Source: Candidatus Nanopelagicales bacterium
GTDB lineage: Bacteria; Actinomycetota; Actinomycetes; S36-B12
Reading direction: 5' to 3'
Assembly: GCA_028687755.1 (NCBI GenBank)
Contig: JAQTZL010000008.1
Location: forward strand, 31,406-95,405
Length of the DNA stretch: 64,000 nucleotides
In this document: positions 56,071-64,000 of the stretch, in pieces
Layout: every line of letters starts with the position of its first letter
Position numbering within the stretch: the first letter of the stretch is position 1
Position numbers and translations under genes: made by a program
The notes under the pieces: model-generated
What the model was told of the DNA's origin: nothing
What the model saw: only the letters and a program-made list of their open reading frames with translations
The model's database searches: none

Positions 56071-57096
56071 TTATGCAACGTAGGTGTACTTCTTGAGATC
56101 TGCTTCTGTGGTGTTTGCATCGAGAACAACGTTAGGAATAACAACCTCACGCTCGGTCACGGTGCCACCACCAATGGTGGTGCAGATGTTTTGGATTGCA
56201 AGCTTGGCTTCAGCGCCTGGATCCTGTGCGATCAGAGCAGTGAACACGCCATCCTTGATCAACTTCACGTTGTCTGGGTAAGCGTCGTAGCCAACAAGAG
56301 CAACCTTGCCAGTCAAGCCCTTTGCCTGCAGAGCTGCAGCAGCACCGGTTCCGTTGGTGCCGTCAATTGCGAAGATGCCGTTGAGATCTGGGTACTTGGT
56401 CAACCAGTTGTTTACGTTGGTGTTTGCCTTTGCAGAGTTTGACTCTGAGTAAGCAACGTCAACGACCTTGATGCCTGGGTAGTTAGCCTTGAGTGCTGCT
56501 TGGAAACCTTCGAGGCGAGCAACGTTGGTGGTAGCAGTCTTTGAGGTAAGACCAACGACAACCTTGTAGCTCTTGCCATCTTCGTAGCCAATCGCGGTTG
56601 CAATTGCGTCAGCTGCCTTTGAGCCACCATCGGTGTTGTCGCCGGTGATGAAAGCAACAGTCTTCGAGATGTCACCAACGCGAGTATCGACGTTCACCAC
56701 TGGAATACCAGCTGCGATTGCCTTGTCATTGCCTGCCTGAAGTGCGGTTGGGTCGGTTGGGATCAACACCAGACCTGCTGGGTTGGTTGCTAGCACCTGA
56801 TCGAGCACTGGGATCTGGGTAGCTGGTGAGTATTCCTTGTCACCCTGCCAAACCAAGGTTGCGCCCTGTGCAGTTGCTTCTTCCTGAGCGCCGACCTTCA
56901 TGGCGTTGAAGAATGGGTCAGCAACTGCGCCCATCACGAATGCAATGGTCTTGCCCTGGCAAGCGCCCGTAGCTGAAGTGGCGGTGTCAGTTGTTTCTGA
57001 GTCGCTGCTTGAGCAAGCTGCAAGAAGCATGGTGGTCGCGCCAGCGACGGCAATGAGACCAGCCGTTGAGCGCTTCATGTTTGAGATTCCGAACAT
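56071..57096 (-). CDS. Sugar ABC transporter substrate-binding lipoprotein (RbsB type)
   Basis: A 341-residue type I periplasmic-binding-like lipoprotein. The signal peptide ends in the lipobox LLAAC, followed by a Ser/Thr/Asp linker. Fold motifs are IAFVMGAVADPFFNAMKVGA, LVLIPTDPTALQAGNDKA, VNVDTRVGDI, and FAIDGTNGTGAAAALQAKGL. The ligand is probably a pentose, hexose or polyol. The operator at 57134-57149 sits 38 bases upstream of the ATG. Confidence 0.92.
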   Translation of the reverse strand: MFGISNMKRSTAGLIAVAGATTMLLAACSSSDSETTDTATSATGACQGKTIAFVMGAVADPFFNAMKVGAQEEATAQGATLVWQGDKEYSPATQIPVLDQVLATNPAGLVLIPTDPTALQAGNDKAIAAGIPVVNVDTRVGDISKTVAFITGDNTDGGSKAADAIATAIGYEDGKSYKVVVGLTSKTATTNVARLEGFQAALKANYPGIKVVDVAYSESNSAKANTNVNNWLTKYPDLNGIFAIDGTNGTGAAAALQAKGLTGKVALVGYDAYPDNVKLIKDGVFTALIAQDPGAEAKLAIQNICTTIGGGTVTEREVVIPNVVLDANTTEADLKKYTYVA

Positions 57097-57133
57097 AGGT
57101 AAGGAGTCCTTTCGAGGGTGTGCCAGTCGATGT

Positions 57134-57149
57134 CTGACAACGTTGTCAG
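57134..57149. promoter_or_regulatory. LacI-type operator 1 (perfect palindrome)
   Basis: CTGACAACGTTGTCAG is a perfect 16-bp palindrome with the central CG expected for LacI/GalR regulators. It lies upstream of the binding-protein gene in the region shared with the divergent lacI-type gene. Confidence 0.85.
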
Positions 57150-57213
57150 GCAGTTCTATTACCCCAAATAGCCCCTTGTCAACGGGTTTTTCAAAAGATA
57201 GACAAATTTATTT

Positions 57214-57227
57214 TGACAACGTTATCT
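57214..57227. promoter_or_regulatory. LacI-type operator 2
   Basis: TGACAACGTTATCT matches the core of operator 1 (TGACAACGTTGTCA) at 12 of 14 positions and lies 50 bases before the regulator's ATG. The centres of the two operators are about 79 bases apart, close to a whole number of helical turns, so looping or autoregulation is possible. Confidence 0.75.
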
Positions 57228-57276
57228 TTAGGCCTGATCATCAGGCAATAAAAGCGAACGAAAGGGACAGATCAAC

Positions 57277-58332
57277 ATGTCAGTGAACGCAAATGTGGAA
57301 TTTTCCACGCGTTCGCGTCCCACGATGAAAGAGGTGGCGGCCCTTTCTGGAACCAGCTTGAAAACCGTCTCCCGCGTAATGAACGAGGAAGCTGGGGTCT
57401 CCCCAGAACTGATTAAGAAGGTCAAACAGGCAGCGCAATCACTGAACTATCAACCAAACTTCACGGCAAGTAGTTTGCGCCGAAGCGACGGCAAAACCAA
57501 CACCATTGGGTTGCTGCTCGAAGATGTTGCAAACCCCTTCTCGTCTGCATTGCAACGTGCGATTGAAGAAGTTGCACGTGAACGAGGCGTAGCAGTGCTT
57601 GCAGGCAGTGTTGATGAAGATCAAGCACGCGAACGTGAGCTTGCGGCTGCATTTATTTCTCGCCGCGTCGACGGACTTATCGTGGTACCCGCTGGGCACG
57701 ATCAGTCGTACTTACAAATCGAAAAACAAACGGGAACACCAATGGTGTTTGTCGACCGACCACCATCACTACTTGATGCGGATTCGGTACTTTCGGCAAA
57801 CCGTGAAGGCGCAAAGCATGGTGTGCAACATTTGATTGACAATGGTCATGAGCGTATTGCGTATTTAGGTGATCTTGAGACCATCACCACTGCTGCCGAT
57901 CGCCTTGCTGGTTATCGCGATGCGCTTGAACGTGCTGGCATTGAATACGATCCGTCAATCGTAAAACAAAATCTTCGTGCAAGTTTTGAAGCTGAACGAT
58001 TCACTAACGAATTGATGGCATCTGATTACCCACCGTCAGCGATATTCGCCAGTCAGAACTTGATCTCAATTGGTGTCATGCAGGCTTTGCATCAGGCTGG
58101 CTTACAAAACACCATTGCTCTAGTGGGTTTTGACGACATCCCCATGGTTGATCTCATAGCACCAGGGCTCACCGCAATTATTCAAGATGTTTCTGGTTTG
58201 GGCAAAGCTGCAGCAGAAATGCTCTTCGACCGTATTGATGGCGAACAGCACGCATCGCAACACAAAGTACTTGATGTTGCACTTGTTATTCGAGGCTCTG
58301 GAGAAATTCAGGGACCTGTTCGTCGCTCGTAA
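57277..58332 (+). CDS. LacI-family transcriptional regulator
   Basis: A 351-residue LacI/GalR protein. The helix-turn-helix (TMKEVAALSGTSLKTVSRVM, about residues 16-35) and hinge (NYQPNFTASSLRR) are followed by a sugar-binding core: IGLLLEDVANPFSSALQRAI, RRVDGLIVVPAG, HGVQHLIDNGHERIAYLGD and ALVGFDDIPMVDLIAPGLTA. It probably represses the divergent ABC operon and itself through the two operators. AAAGGG precedes ATG at 57277. The effector is likely the transported sugar or a product. Confidence 0.92.
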   Translation: MSVNANVEFSTRSRPTMKEVAALSGTSLKTVSRVMNEEAGVSPELIKKVKQAAQSLNYQPNFTASSLRRSDGKTNTIGLLLEDVANPFSSALQRAIEEVARERGVAVLAGSVDEDQARERELAAAFISRRVDGLIVVPAGHDQSYLQIEKQTGTPMVFVDRPPSLLDADSVLSANREGAKHGVQHLIDNGHERIAYLGDLETITTAADRLAGYRDALERAGIEYDPSIVKQNLRASFEAERFTNELMASDYPPSAIFASQNLISIGVMQALHQAGLQNTIALVGFDDIPMVDLIAPGLTAIIQDVSGLGKAAAEMLFDRIDGEQHASQHKVLDVALVIRGSGEIQGPVRRS

Positions 58333-58363
58333 ATCCATCAACATCACCACGAAAGGCCGCACC

Positions 58364-58657
58364 ATGGCACAGCCGCTCTACCTCATAGCAACGATCCGCC
58401 CGATTCCTGAACATCGCGATGCTCTCATTCAGGAATGCAAAACATTGGTCGATGCGTCGCTTCAAGAGCCTGGCTGCGAGTTATACGACCTCGTTATCGG
58501 TGAAGGTGATGATTACTTCACCATGATGGAAAAGTGGACAACCAAGGCACACTGGGATGATCACATGTTGACCGCGCACGTTGCTGCGATGGGCGAGGTT
58601 GAAAAGAAGTACTGCCTCGAGCCAAATCAGTTGAAGTTCTTGTTGCCTGCCTACTAA
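58364..58657 (+). CDS. ABM-domain monooxygenase-like protein
   Basis: A 97-residue antibiotic-biosynthesis-monooxygenase-type ferredoxin-like fold: YLIATIRPIPEHRDALIQEC, VDASLQEPGCELYDLVIG, then MMEKWTTKAHWDDHM. Known members include quinol monooxygenases and small stress or sugar-metabolism proteins (LsrG type). AAAGG lies seven bases before ATG at 58364. It follows the lacI-type gene by 31 bases and is likely in its operon. It is convergent with the flavoprotein gene. Confidence 0.82.
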   Translation: MAQPLYLIATIRPIPEHRDALIQECKTLVDASLQEPGCELYDLVIGEGDDYFTMMEKWTTKAHWDDHMLTAHVAAMGEVEKKYCLEPNQLKFLLPAY

Positions 58658-60057
58658 TGCGCAACCGCGAAAGCAGCCGCGCTGTCACCAGCAATGCGGC
58701 CAAAGGCAAAACAGGTGGCCGTCGGATTGCCGCCTATTGACATCGGGCCAGCCAATCCGCCAGCACATTCTCCGCCGGCAAAAAGTCCTGGAATCACCTC
58801 ATGTTGGGTATTCATGACTTCACCATGTGCATTGACTCGAGGTCCAGCGCCGGTAAACCCAATTGAGGACAGGCGAATCTCCGTTGCATAGAACGGGCCT
58901 TGGCTTATGGGGCGGAGCACAGTCGAATCCTTCAGTTGGACTGAATCAAATCCGGATTCAACATCCTCGTTGTATTTCGCGATTGTTGATGAAAGGTGCT
59001 CAAGTGAAATTCCCAAGTCGTCCGCAAGGTCATTGATTGACGGGGCTTTCACCATGTCGCCCTTGTCGACCATTGCGTCAACAACGTCTTCAACCCAGTC
59101 TGGATGTAAGCGACGCTTTGGTGCACCTTCGACTGGGCGAGCGCCAGATGGGCTGTAGTCCAACTTGGCGGCTTCATCAAAAATCGCGTACACAGGCGCT
59201 ACGGCTGCATTGAATGCTCCATGCATGGCGGCAATACCCGCCGTCTCATCAACAAAACGACGCCCAGTGGCATCGACCAGAATCAGGTGGCCAGGCAAGG
59301 CTGGGTTTGAAACCTGCACATATCCAGGTCGAATGGTTGCTTCGTAGTAATCGCGACCCGTGATTTGCGCACCAACAGATTCGGCAAGCGGGATTGCATC
59401 TCCTTGTGCATACGGGGCAAGTTCGTCTCCGCCGACCGGTAGCACCCAGTCACCTGCGAGATTGGCAAGCTCTGGCATCCATACATTCACGAGTTCCTTG
59501 TTGCCACCCATGCCACCAGTCGCAAGCACCACTGCCTTTGATCGCAGTTGTTCACCAGCAGCCTCGATGCCCACCACTGATCCGTCTTCGACAATAAGGC
59601 GATCGACTCTGTGGTTCAGAGCGAAATCGACACCTTGGGCGCGAGCAAGTTTGGTGAGAACATCAATAATCTGCTGACCACCGCGGGTGCGGTGAATGCG
59701 AGGGACTTCAAAACTTTCATTTGGAACGACGCCGCGAATTTCTACACCATTGTCGGCAAGCCATTCGATTTCTTTGCCGGCGCCTTCGCACAGAGCCCAA
59801 GCGACGGATGCGTCGAGTCGGAATGCATTGAGACGCATGTACTGATCGAACATGGCCTTGGCCGAATCTTCGATTCCGGCCTCACGCTGAAAGCGCGTTC
59901 CCGCCCCCATGATGTTCGACCAAGAAAAGCGGCTGCGCCCACCGATTTCGCCTTGTGCTTCAACCACCAGAACTGAACAGCCACTTGAACTGGCAGCAAC
60001 CGCGGCCCGCAAACCAGCAAAGCCACTACCCAAAACGATTACGTCAACATCGGTCAT
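58654..60057 (-). CDS. FAD-dependent dehydrogenase, fumarate reductase/3-ketosteroid dehydrogenase type
   Basis: A 467-residue flavoprotein. The ADP-binding motif VLGSGFAGLRAAVAASS is near the start, the second segment GGRSRFSWSNIMGAGTRFQ, and the C-terminal FAD motif NTQHEVIPGLFAGGECAGG with SIGGNPTATCFAFGRIAGDS. It belongs to the FAD_binding_2 group that removes or adds hydrogen at C-C bonds (fumarate, 3-ketosteroids and similar). GGAG lies eight bases before ATG at 60057. It overlaps the convergent ABM gene by four bases. Confidence 0.85.
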   Translation of the reverse strand: MTDVDVIVLGSGFAGLRAAVAASSSGCSVLVVEAQGEIGGRSRFSWSNIMGAGTRFQREAGIEDSAKAMFDQYMRLNAFRLDASVAWALCEGAGKEIEWLADNGVEIRGVVPNESFEVPRIHRTRGGQQIIDVLTKLARAQGVDFALNHRVDRLIVEDGSVVGIEAAGEQLRSKAVVLATGGMGGNKELVNVWMPELANLAGDWVLPVGGDELAPYAQGDAIPLAESVGAQITGRDYYEATIRPGYVQVSNPALPGHLILVDATGRRFVDETAGIAAMHGAFNAAVAPVYAIFDEAAKLDYSPSGARPVEGAPKRRLHPDWVEDVVDAMVDKGDMVKAPSINDLADDLGISLEHLSSTIAKYNEDVESGFDSVQLKDSTVLRPISQGPFYATEIRLSSIGFTGAGPRVNAHGEVMNTQHEVIPGLFAGGECAGGLAGPMSIGGNPTATCFAFGRIAGDSAAAFAVAH

Positions 60058-60208
60058 GTGTGGCTCTCCAGAACTCAAGTGTGAGGTTTCTTACGGGTGC
60101 AATCTTAGTGATGAGGTCGCTTTCCACCGTTCTCCAAGTCTGTGAGTGGTTGAATGCTCGTACCCACACAAATGGGCTGCAATTCGCGCACGAAACCTTG
60201 GAGGAATG

Positions 60209-61294
60209 GTGTCGCTCACCCTGCGTCGCAACGATTACTCATTGACAGACGAGCAAGGCCAACTTGTTGACATGTTGCGGGATATTTTCACCGAACAGTC
60301 ACCGATCGATGTTGTGCGTGCAGCTGAACCGTTGGGCTTTGATCAGAAGCTTTGGGACACCGTGAAAGAAAACGGCTTGGTCACCATTTCGGTCCCTGAG
60401 AGTGCAGGTGGCGACGGCGGTGGCCTCGTTGAACTGGTCTTAGCTGGTATTGAAATCGGCCGCACAGCAGCACCAGTTCCGCTCCTTGATCAGGTGGTGG
60501 CATTGCGTGCCTTCGCAGCGCTGAGTGCCGCCGGCGCAGATCTTGCAGGATTCGACATGGATGCGGCGCTCGCTGGTGACTTGATCGTCAGTGTCGCACC
60601 AATTTCTACCTGGGAGCTTGGCTCCCAATTGATTCCAAGTGGTGCTGTAGCTCATGCAGTACTTGCTTTCAAAGACAACTCGATTATTTTGATGACTCGC
60701 ACAACATTGGCACCGCAAGCGCAGAACGAAGGTTGCGCACCGGTGGCGTGGTGGAGTCCAACCGATGCAGATGTCACCACCACGACTGTGCTCGATGGGG
60801 ATCAGGCACAAGTCATTTGGGAAATCGTGCAGCGCGAGTGGCGCATTGCCACTGCTTCATCGCTTGTGGGTTTGTTGGCGATTTCCAGTGAAATGGCACG
60901 CGCGTATGCGCTGGATCGCAAAGCCTTTGGCGTGACGATTGCGAAGTTCCAAGCGATCTCGCATCAACTCGCCGACATTCACATGGATGTGGTGACCGCC
61001 CGCAATATGACCCTGAAGGCTGCGTGGCTAACAGAGAACGAACCCGAGTACCGACCAGAACTTGCTGCGATGGCAATGGCGCACGCTACTCGTGCAGCCC
61101 TTCGCAGCACAACGAAAGCTGCGCACGTGTACGGAGGCATGGGCATCACCCTTGAAGCTGATATCAGCCTCTTCTATCGAAAGGTCACCTCGTGGTCTTT
61201 GGTCGGTGGCGGAATGCGCAGGGATCTCGAAGAGATCGCACGTGCAATTGATACGCGAGCAGCCGAACTTCAACTTCAGTCTTCGAATCGATAG
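60209..61294 (+). CDS. Acyl-CoA dehydrogenase, first of a pair
   Basis: A 361-residue ACAD-fold protein. It has VPESAGGDGGGLVELVLAGI early and the C-terminal RKAFGVTIAKFQAISHQLAD that contacts FAD. The middle region is divergent and the beta domain short, as in subunits that do not bind FAD fully on their own. It is 11 bases from a second ACAD gene. Such pairs form alpha2-beta2 enzymes acting on bulky acyl-CoAs (steroid or bile-acid side chains) in Mycobacterium and Rhodococcus. GTG at 60209 has GGAGG four bases upstream. Confidence 0.82.
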   Translation: MSLTLRRNDYSLTDEQGQLVDMLRDIFTEQSPIDVVRAAEPLGFDQKLWDTVKENGLVTISVPESAGGDGGGLVELVLAGIEIGRTAAPVPLLDQVVALRAFAALSAAGADLAGFDMDAALAGDLIVSVAPISTWELGSQLIPSGAVAHAVLAFKDNSIILMTRTTLAPQAQNEGCAPVAWWSPTDADVTTTTVLDGDQAQVIWEIVQREWRIATASSLVGLLAISSEMARAYALDRKAFGVTIAKFQAISHQLADIHMDVVTARNMTLKAAWLTENEPEYRPELAAMAMAHATRAALRSTTKAAHVYGGMGITLEADISLFYRKVTSWSLVGGGMRRDLEEIARAIDTRAAELQLQSSNR

Positions 61295-61305
61295 GTGGAT
61301 CTGAC

Positions 61306-62469
61306 ATGGACTTCAGCCAGGTTGTATTTACGCCAGAACAACTCGCATTAGAGAGTGAAATTCGCGCGATCATTGAAGCGAATTGGACTCCGAACTATGC
61401 GCACATCGCCGTTGATCATGATCGCATGCCCGTAGAAGTACGCATGGAATTTGCCAAGCGAGGCTTGTTGCACCCAGATCTTCCCGTGGATAAAGGTGGC
61501 GCGGGTCTTGGCGAGTTGGAATTAGAAATGATCGCGGCCATTGCCGACGAATATTGGATGCCAACTAACGCTTCTAACTCAATGTTGATCCCAACCCTAG
61601 AAAAGCACGGGTCTGATTGGCTGAAGGAGCATGTGCTTCCAGGTATTCGTCGCGGGGAAATCACAACTTGCCTTGGATATTCGGAACCCGACAATGGATC
61701 AGACGTCGCTGCGGCTACAACCAAGGCAGTTCAAGACGGTGACACTTGGGTGATTAACGGTCAGAAGATGTGGACCACATGGGGTAACGAATCTGATTAT
61801 GTGTTCTTACTTGCTCGAACGGGCCCAGTGGAAGAAAAGCACCGCACACTGACCATGTTCCTTGTACCGATGGACGTACCTGGTGTGGAAGCTACGCCAG
61901 TGTGGATTCTGGGTCGCGGGCGCACAAACGTGACCTTCTATACCGATGTGACAATTTCTGATCAGTATCGCGTTGGGCCAATTAACGAAGGCTGGAACGT
62001 GATGTCCGAACCGTTGGCCACCGAACATGGTGCGGGTGTGGAAACTCAAGGCGTAGCTCCCGTCAACGGAACGATGGGCCAGACCTTCTCGCGCGTGTTT
62101 GAGAAGTTCGTTGATGCGTCTATTAAGTGGGCCGCTTCGCGTAATACTCCCGATGGCAAATCACGATTAGAAGATCCCGTCACTCGCATGGCTATTGCCG
62201 AAGCAATGTTGGATCTTGAAATGTGTTGGAATGCTGAAGGTGAACTTGGCAAACCGATGTCAGCCGAAGCACTTTCACGCAATGCCGATCGCATGGCAGA
62301 CATCGCAGCGCCTGAAGGGTTACTCGACTTTGGTGTCGATGGCAGCGTCTATGCGGGCAACATCTCAAGTGAACGCCAACATGCGCCAGGTACTTCTGTC
62401 TACGGCGGCACGACTGAGATTTACCGTAATAACTTGGCGCGTCGACTCGGGTTGCCAAGGCCGTATTAG
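61306..62469 (+). CDS. Acyl-CoA dehydrogenase, second of a pair
   Basis: A 387-residue ACAD. Family motifs are LGYSEPDNGSDVAAATTKAV, INGQKMWTTWGNESDYVFLL and the C-terminal TSVYGGTTEIYRNNLARRLG. It probably supplies the main FAD site of a heteromer with the preceding protein. It ends ten bases before a long hairpin. The flavoprotein divergent from the pair may act in the same degradation route. Confidence 0.88.
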   Translation: MDFSQVVFTPEQLALESEIRAIIEANWTPNYAHIAVDHDRMPVEVRMEFAKRGLLHPDLPVDKGGAGLGELELEMIAAIADEYWMPTNASNSMLIPTLEKHGSDWLKEHVLPGIRRGEITTCLGYSEPDNGSDVAAATTKAVQDGDTWVINGQKMWTTWGNESDYVFLLARTGPVEEKHRTLTMFLVPMDVPGVEATPVWILGRGRTNVTFYTDVTISDQYRVGPINEGWNVMSEPLATEHGAGVETQGVAPVNGTMGQTFSRVFEKFVDASIKWAASRNTPDGKSRLEDPVTRMAIAEAMLDLEMCWNAEGELGKPMSAEALSRNADRMADIAAPEGLLDFGVDGSVYAGNISSERQHAPGTSVYGGTTEIYRNNLARRLGLPRPY

Positions 62470-62478
62470 TTCAGCGGA

Positions 62479-62524
62479 AATACAACTGTGGCGGGCCCCG
62501 AAAGGGACCCGCCACAGTTGTATT
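62479..62524. terminator. Bidirectional terminator between the ACAD pair and the binding-protein gene
   Basis: A 21-bp stem with one mismatch (62479-62499 with 62504-62524) and a GAAA loop, with AATA and TATT at the base. It can end both convergent transcripts. The first 23 bases (62477-62499) recur at 63978-64000. Confidence 0.9.
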
Positions 62525-62536
62525 AATGAAGTTGAA

Positions 62537-63823
62537 TTACTGGTAGATGACCTTGCCGGTCGTGGTGTCGATGTACTTGCCACCGCACGTCGTTTTTGGA
62601 TCAGGAATCAACTCAGCGCCCTTTGCTGCAGTAAACCAGTTGCAGGTGATTGGGTTGCCGTTAGGCATGATGCCGTTTGGAACAAACGAAACCTTGCCTG
62701 GCAGCATGCCAGCGCCGTCGTAGCTGGTGACCTTGCGAAGGTTGCTGATGAACGATGCGCGTGTTGGGCACTTGCCAGCAACCTTGAGACCCTTAATGAA
62801 CAGGTCAGCACCGAGGTAACCAAGTGGAGCCGCTGGAAGGTAAGGGTTGATGCCAGCTGCCTTCATTGCTGATGCGAAGGTCTTCACTGCGCGCACGTTC
62901 ACACCGATTGGTGCAGTGCCGTAGGTCTGACCAAGTGCGCCATCAAGGGAACCGTTAGCGGTCTTCAACATTGCTGGGTCTGAAAGACCAGCAACTGCGA
63001 ATGACTTCAAGGTGACGCCTTGCTGCTTGAGCGCCTGTGCAAGAGAGATTGCACCATCAACGTAACCCGAGTAGTTGACCGAGTCAGCACCTGAGTTCTT
63101 GATACGCAGGGCTTCTGAGGTTGCATCGTGAGCGCCAGCTGGTGAGTCAGCAATACGAAGAGCAACAGTCATGCCGCCCATCAGCGGCACGAGGTTTGCA
63201 AGTGCATTCTGTCCTGCTGCAGCGCTTGCTGTTGCGTGGTTGATGATTGCAATCTTTGTTGCACCCTGCTGCTTCTGCTTCTCGAGAACAATCGTAGGTG
63301 CGATTGTTGGAACGGAATGAGTCGTTGCACCAGCAACGCCAAAGGCATTGTTGTCGGTGCCGAATGCTGCGTGTGAGAAACCAGTGATAGGAATGCCAGC
63401 TGACTTCAACGTTGGGTACATGGACACCGTGCTGGTGGTGGTCGTCAAACCAAAGACGCCTTCACCGATTGCCTTTTGAACTTCAGAAATCTGCTGGTTG
63501 GCATTGGTTGCGTCGTCATAAATCTTGAGCTTGATCTTGCGACCGTTGACGCCACCCTTGGCGTTTTCTTGGTCAACGCGAAGTTGAGCACCCTGTGATG
63601 CACCCATGAACGTTGCAGCGGCTGGGCCAGTCTTGGAACCAATCCAGCCAAGGCTGATGGTTGTTGGGGTGATGCCTGGAGCAGCCGGGCAGGATGCGTT
63701 GGTCACAGGCTTTGGCGTAGGTGCGGCGTTTGCGCTGGTTGCTACAACGCCGAGTAGCACGGATGCGCTAGCGCCGGCAGCAAGCGCTGTCGTGACGCGC
63801 GATTTGCGCGAGAAGTTGAGCAT
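62537..63823 (-). CDS. Branched-chain amino-acid-type ABC substrate-binding protein (LivK type)
   Basis: A 428-residue type I binding protein. AGGAGG lies four bases before ATG at 63823. The signal peptide (core LAAGASASVLLGVVATSANA) is cut near ANAAP, and no lipobox Cys follows, though a Cys lies further in (NASCPAAPG). Motifs are ISLGWIGSKTGPAAATFMGA, DQENAKGGVNGRKIKL and IYDDATNANQQISEVQKAIG. Related proteins bind Leu/Ile/Val, amides, aromatic acids or other small carboxylates. No permease is in view. Codon bias toward GCA, AAG and GTC suggests high expression. Confidence 0.88.
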   Translation of the reverse strand: MLNFSRKSRVTTALAAGASASVLLGVVATSANAAPTPKPVTNASCPAAPGITPTTISLGWIGSKTGPAAATFMGASQGAQLRVDQENAKGGVNGRKIKLKIYDDATNANQQISEVQKAIGEGVFGLTTTTSTVSMYPTLKSAGIPITGFSHAAFGTDNNAFGVAGATTHSVPTIAPTIVLEKQKQQGATKIAIINHATASAAAGQNALANLVPLMGGMTVALRIADSPAGAHDATSEALRIKNSGADSVNYSGYVDGAISLAQALKQQGVTLKSFAVAGLSDPAMLKTANGSLDGALGQTYGTAPIGVNVRAVKTFASAMKAAGINPYLPAAPLGYLGADLFIKGLKVAGKCPTRASFISNLRKVTSYDGAGMLPGKVSFVPNGIMPNGNPITCNWFTAAKGAELIPDPKTTCGGKYIDTTTGKVIYQ

Positions 63824-63977
63824 TGATCCTCCTAGTAATACCCAAGCGATATGCCCGGGCTTAACCGGAATCTTTGGCTCGAATCGGCTCTTTTCACTAG
63901 TAATAGCAACGAATGATACGCAATCGTTACCAGAATTCAGGATAAAATAGGACTTATGCGACGGCAATCGTTATCCA

Positions 63978-64000
63978 GAAATACAACTGTGGCGGGCCCC
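63978..64000. repeat. Second copy of the terminator sequence at the window edge
   Basis: The last 23 bases are identical to 62477-62499, the left arm of the hairpin that follows the LivK-type gene. The right arm would lie beyond the window. It probably marks the 3' end of the next gene upstream on the minus strand. Confidence 0.8.

Overview
The window is a chromosomal segment of an actinobacterium (Actinomycetota). The evidence is the mycothiol genes mshA and mshD, CarD, SenX3-RegX3, an IdeR-type regulator with all its metal ligands, and a set of actinobacterial families (DUF2516, DUF2530, DUF3027, DUF3263, DUF4032, DUF4395). Signal peptides and lipoboxes are of monoderm type. G+C is moderate, gene spacing is very tight, ATGA/GTGA overlaps are common, and many starts are GTG or lack a clear Shine-Dalgarno. 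This would fit a streamlined aquatic actinobacterium, but that is inference.

Layout. 1-5730: mshD (partial), a GlnR-like regulator, hydrolase, thioredoxin, DUF4395, DsrE-like protein, nitrobindin, Fur-family regulator, YgfZ and D-Tyr-tRNA deacylase; the order recalls the Rv0811-Rv0819 region of Mycobacterium. 5779-11401: DUF2516, gpmA, YbjN, mshA, phoU and senX3-regX3, recalling Rv0486-Rv0491. 11405-17938: LpqE-like lipoprotein, carD, ispD, ispF, cysS, rlmB, a DUF4032 protein and a lipoprotein, then tRNA-Thr(TGT). 18311-25310: a secreted protein, a DEAD-box helicase with a long repeated disordered tail, a CPBP protease, DUF3263, an orphan binding protein and groEL under two CIRCE elements.

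25377-32992 is the accessory part. It is a mosaic of gene fragments (tadA, a frameshifted DUF1905/YdeI gene, the 3' end of asd) around a complete five-gene peptide/nickel-type ABC transporter. A 31-bp direct repeat, which is the 3' end of asd, lies on both sides, and an IS-end-like sequence lies at the right edge. It reads as a horizontally acquired island or its remnant.

32993-47684 returns to housekeeping genes: cold-shock protein, GDT1-type exporter, AzgA-type purine permease, serC and pdxH (divergent), a ParA/ribbon-helix-helix pair, photolyase, a ZIP-like transporter and ideR with an iron box between them, and a two-gene operon for 10-methyl fatty acids. 47747-54015 holds a membrane-anchored protein, a c-di-GMP enzyme split by a frameshift, a trypsin-like protease, and a PiT phosphate transporter behind an array of PHO-box-like repeats that may link it to senX3-regX3. 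54220-64000 is a substrate-uptake and catabolic region: a ribose-type ABC transporter controlled by a divergent LacI regulator with two operators, an ABM-domain protein, a flavoprotein dehydrogenase, two acyl-CoA dehydrogenases that probably form one heteromer, and a branched-chain amino-acid-type binding protein whose terminator sequence recurs at the window edge.
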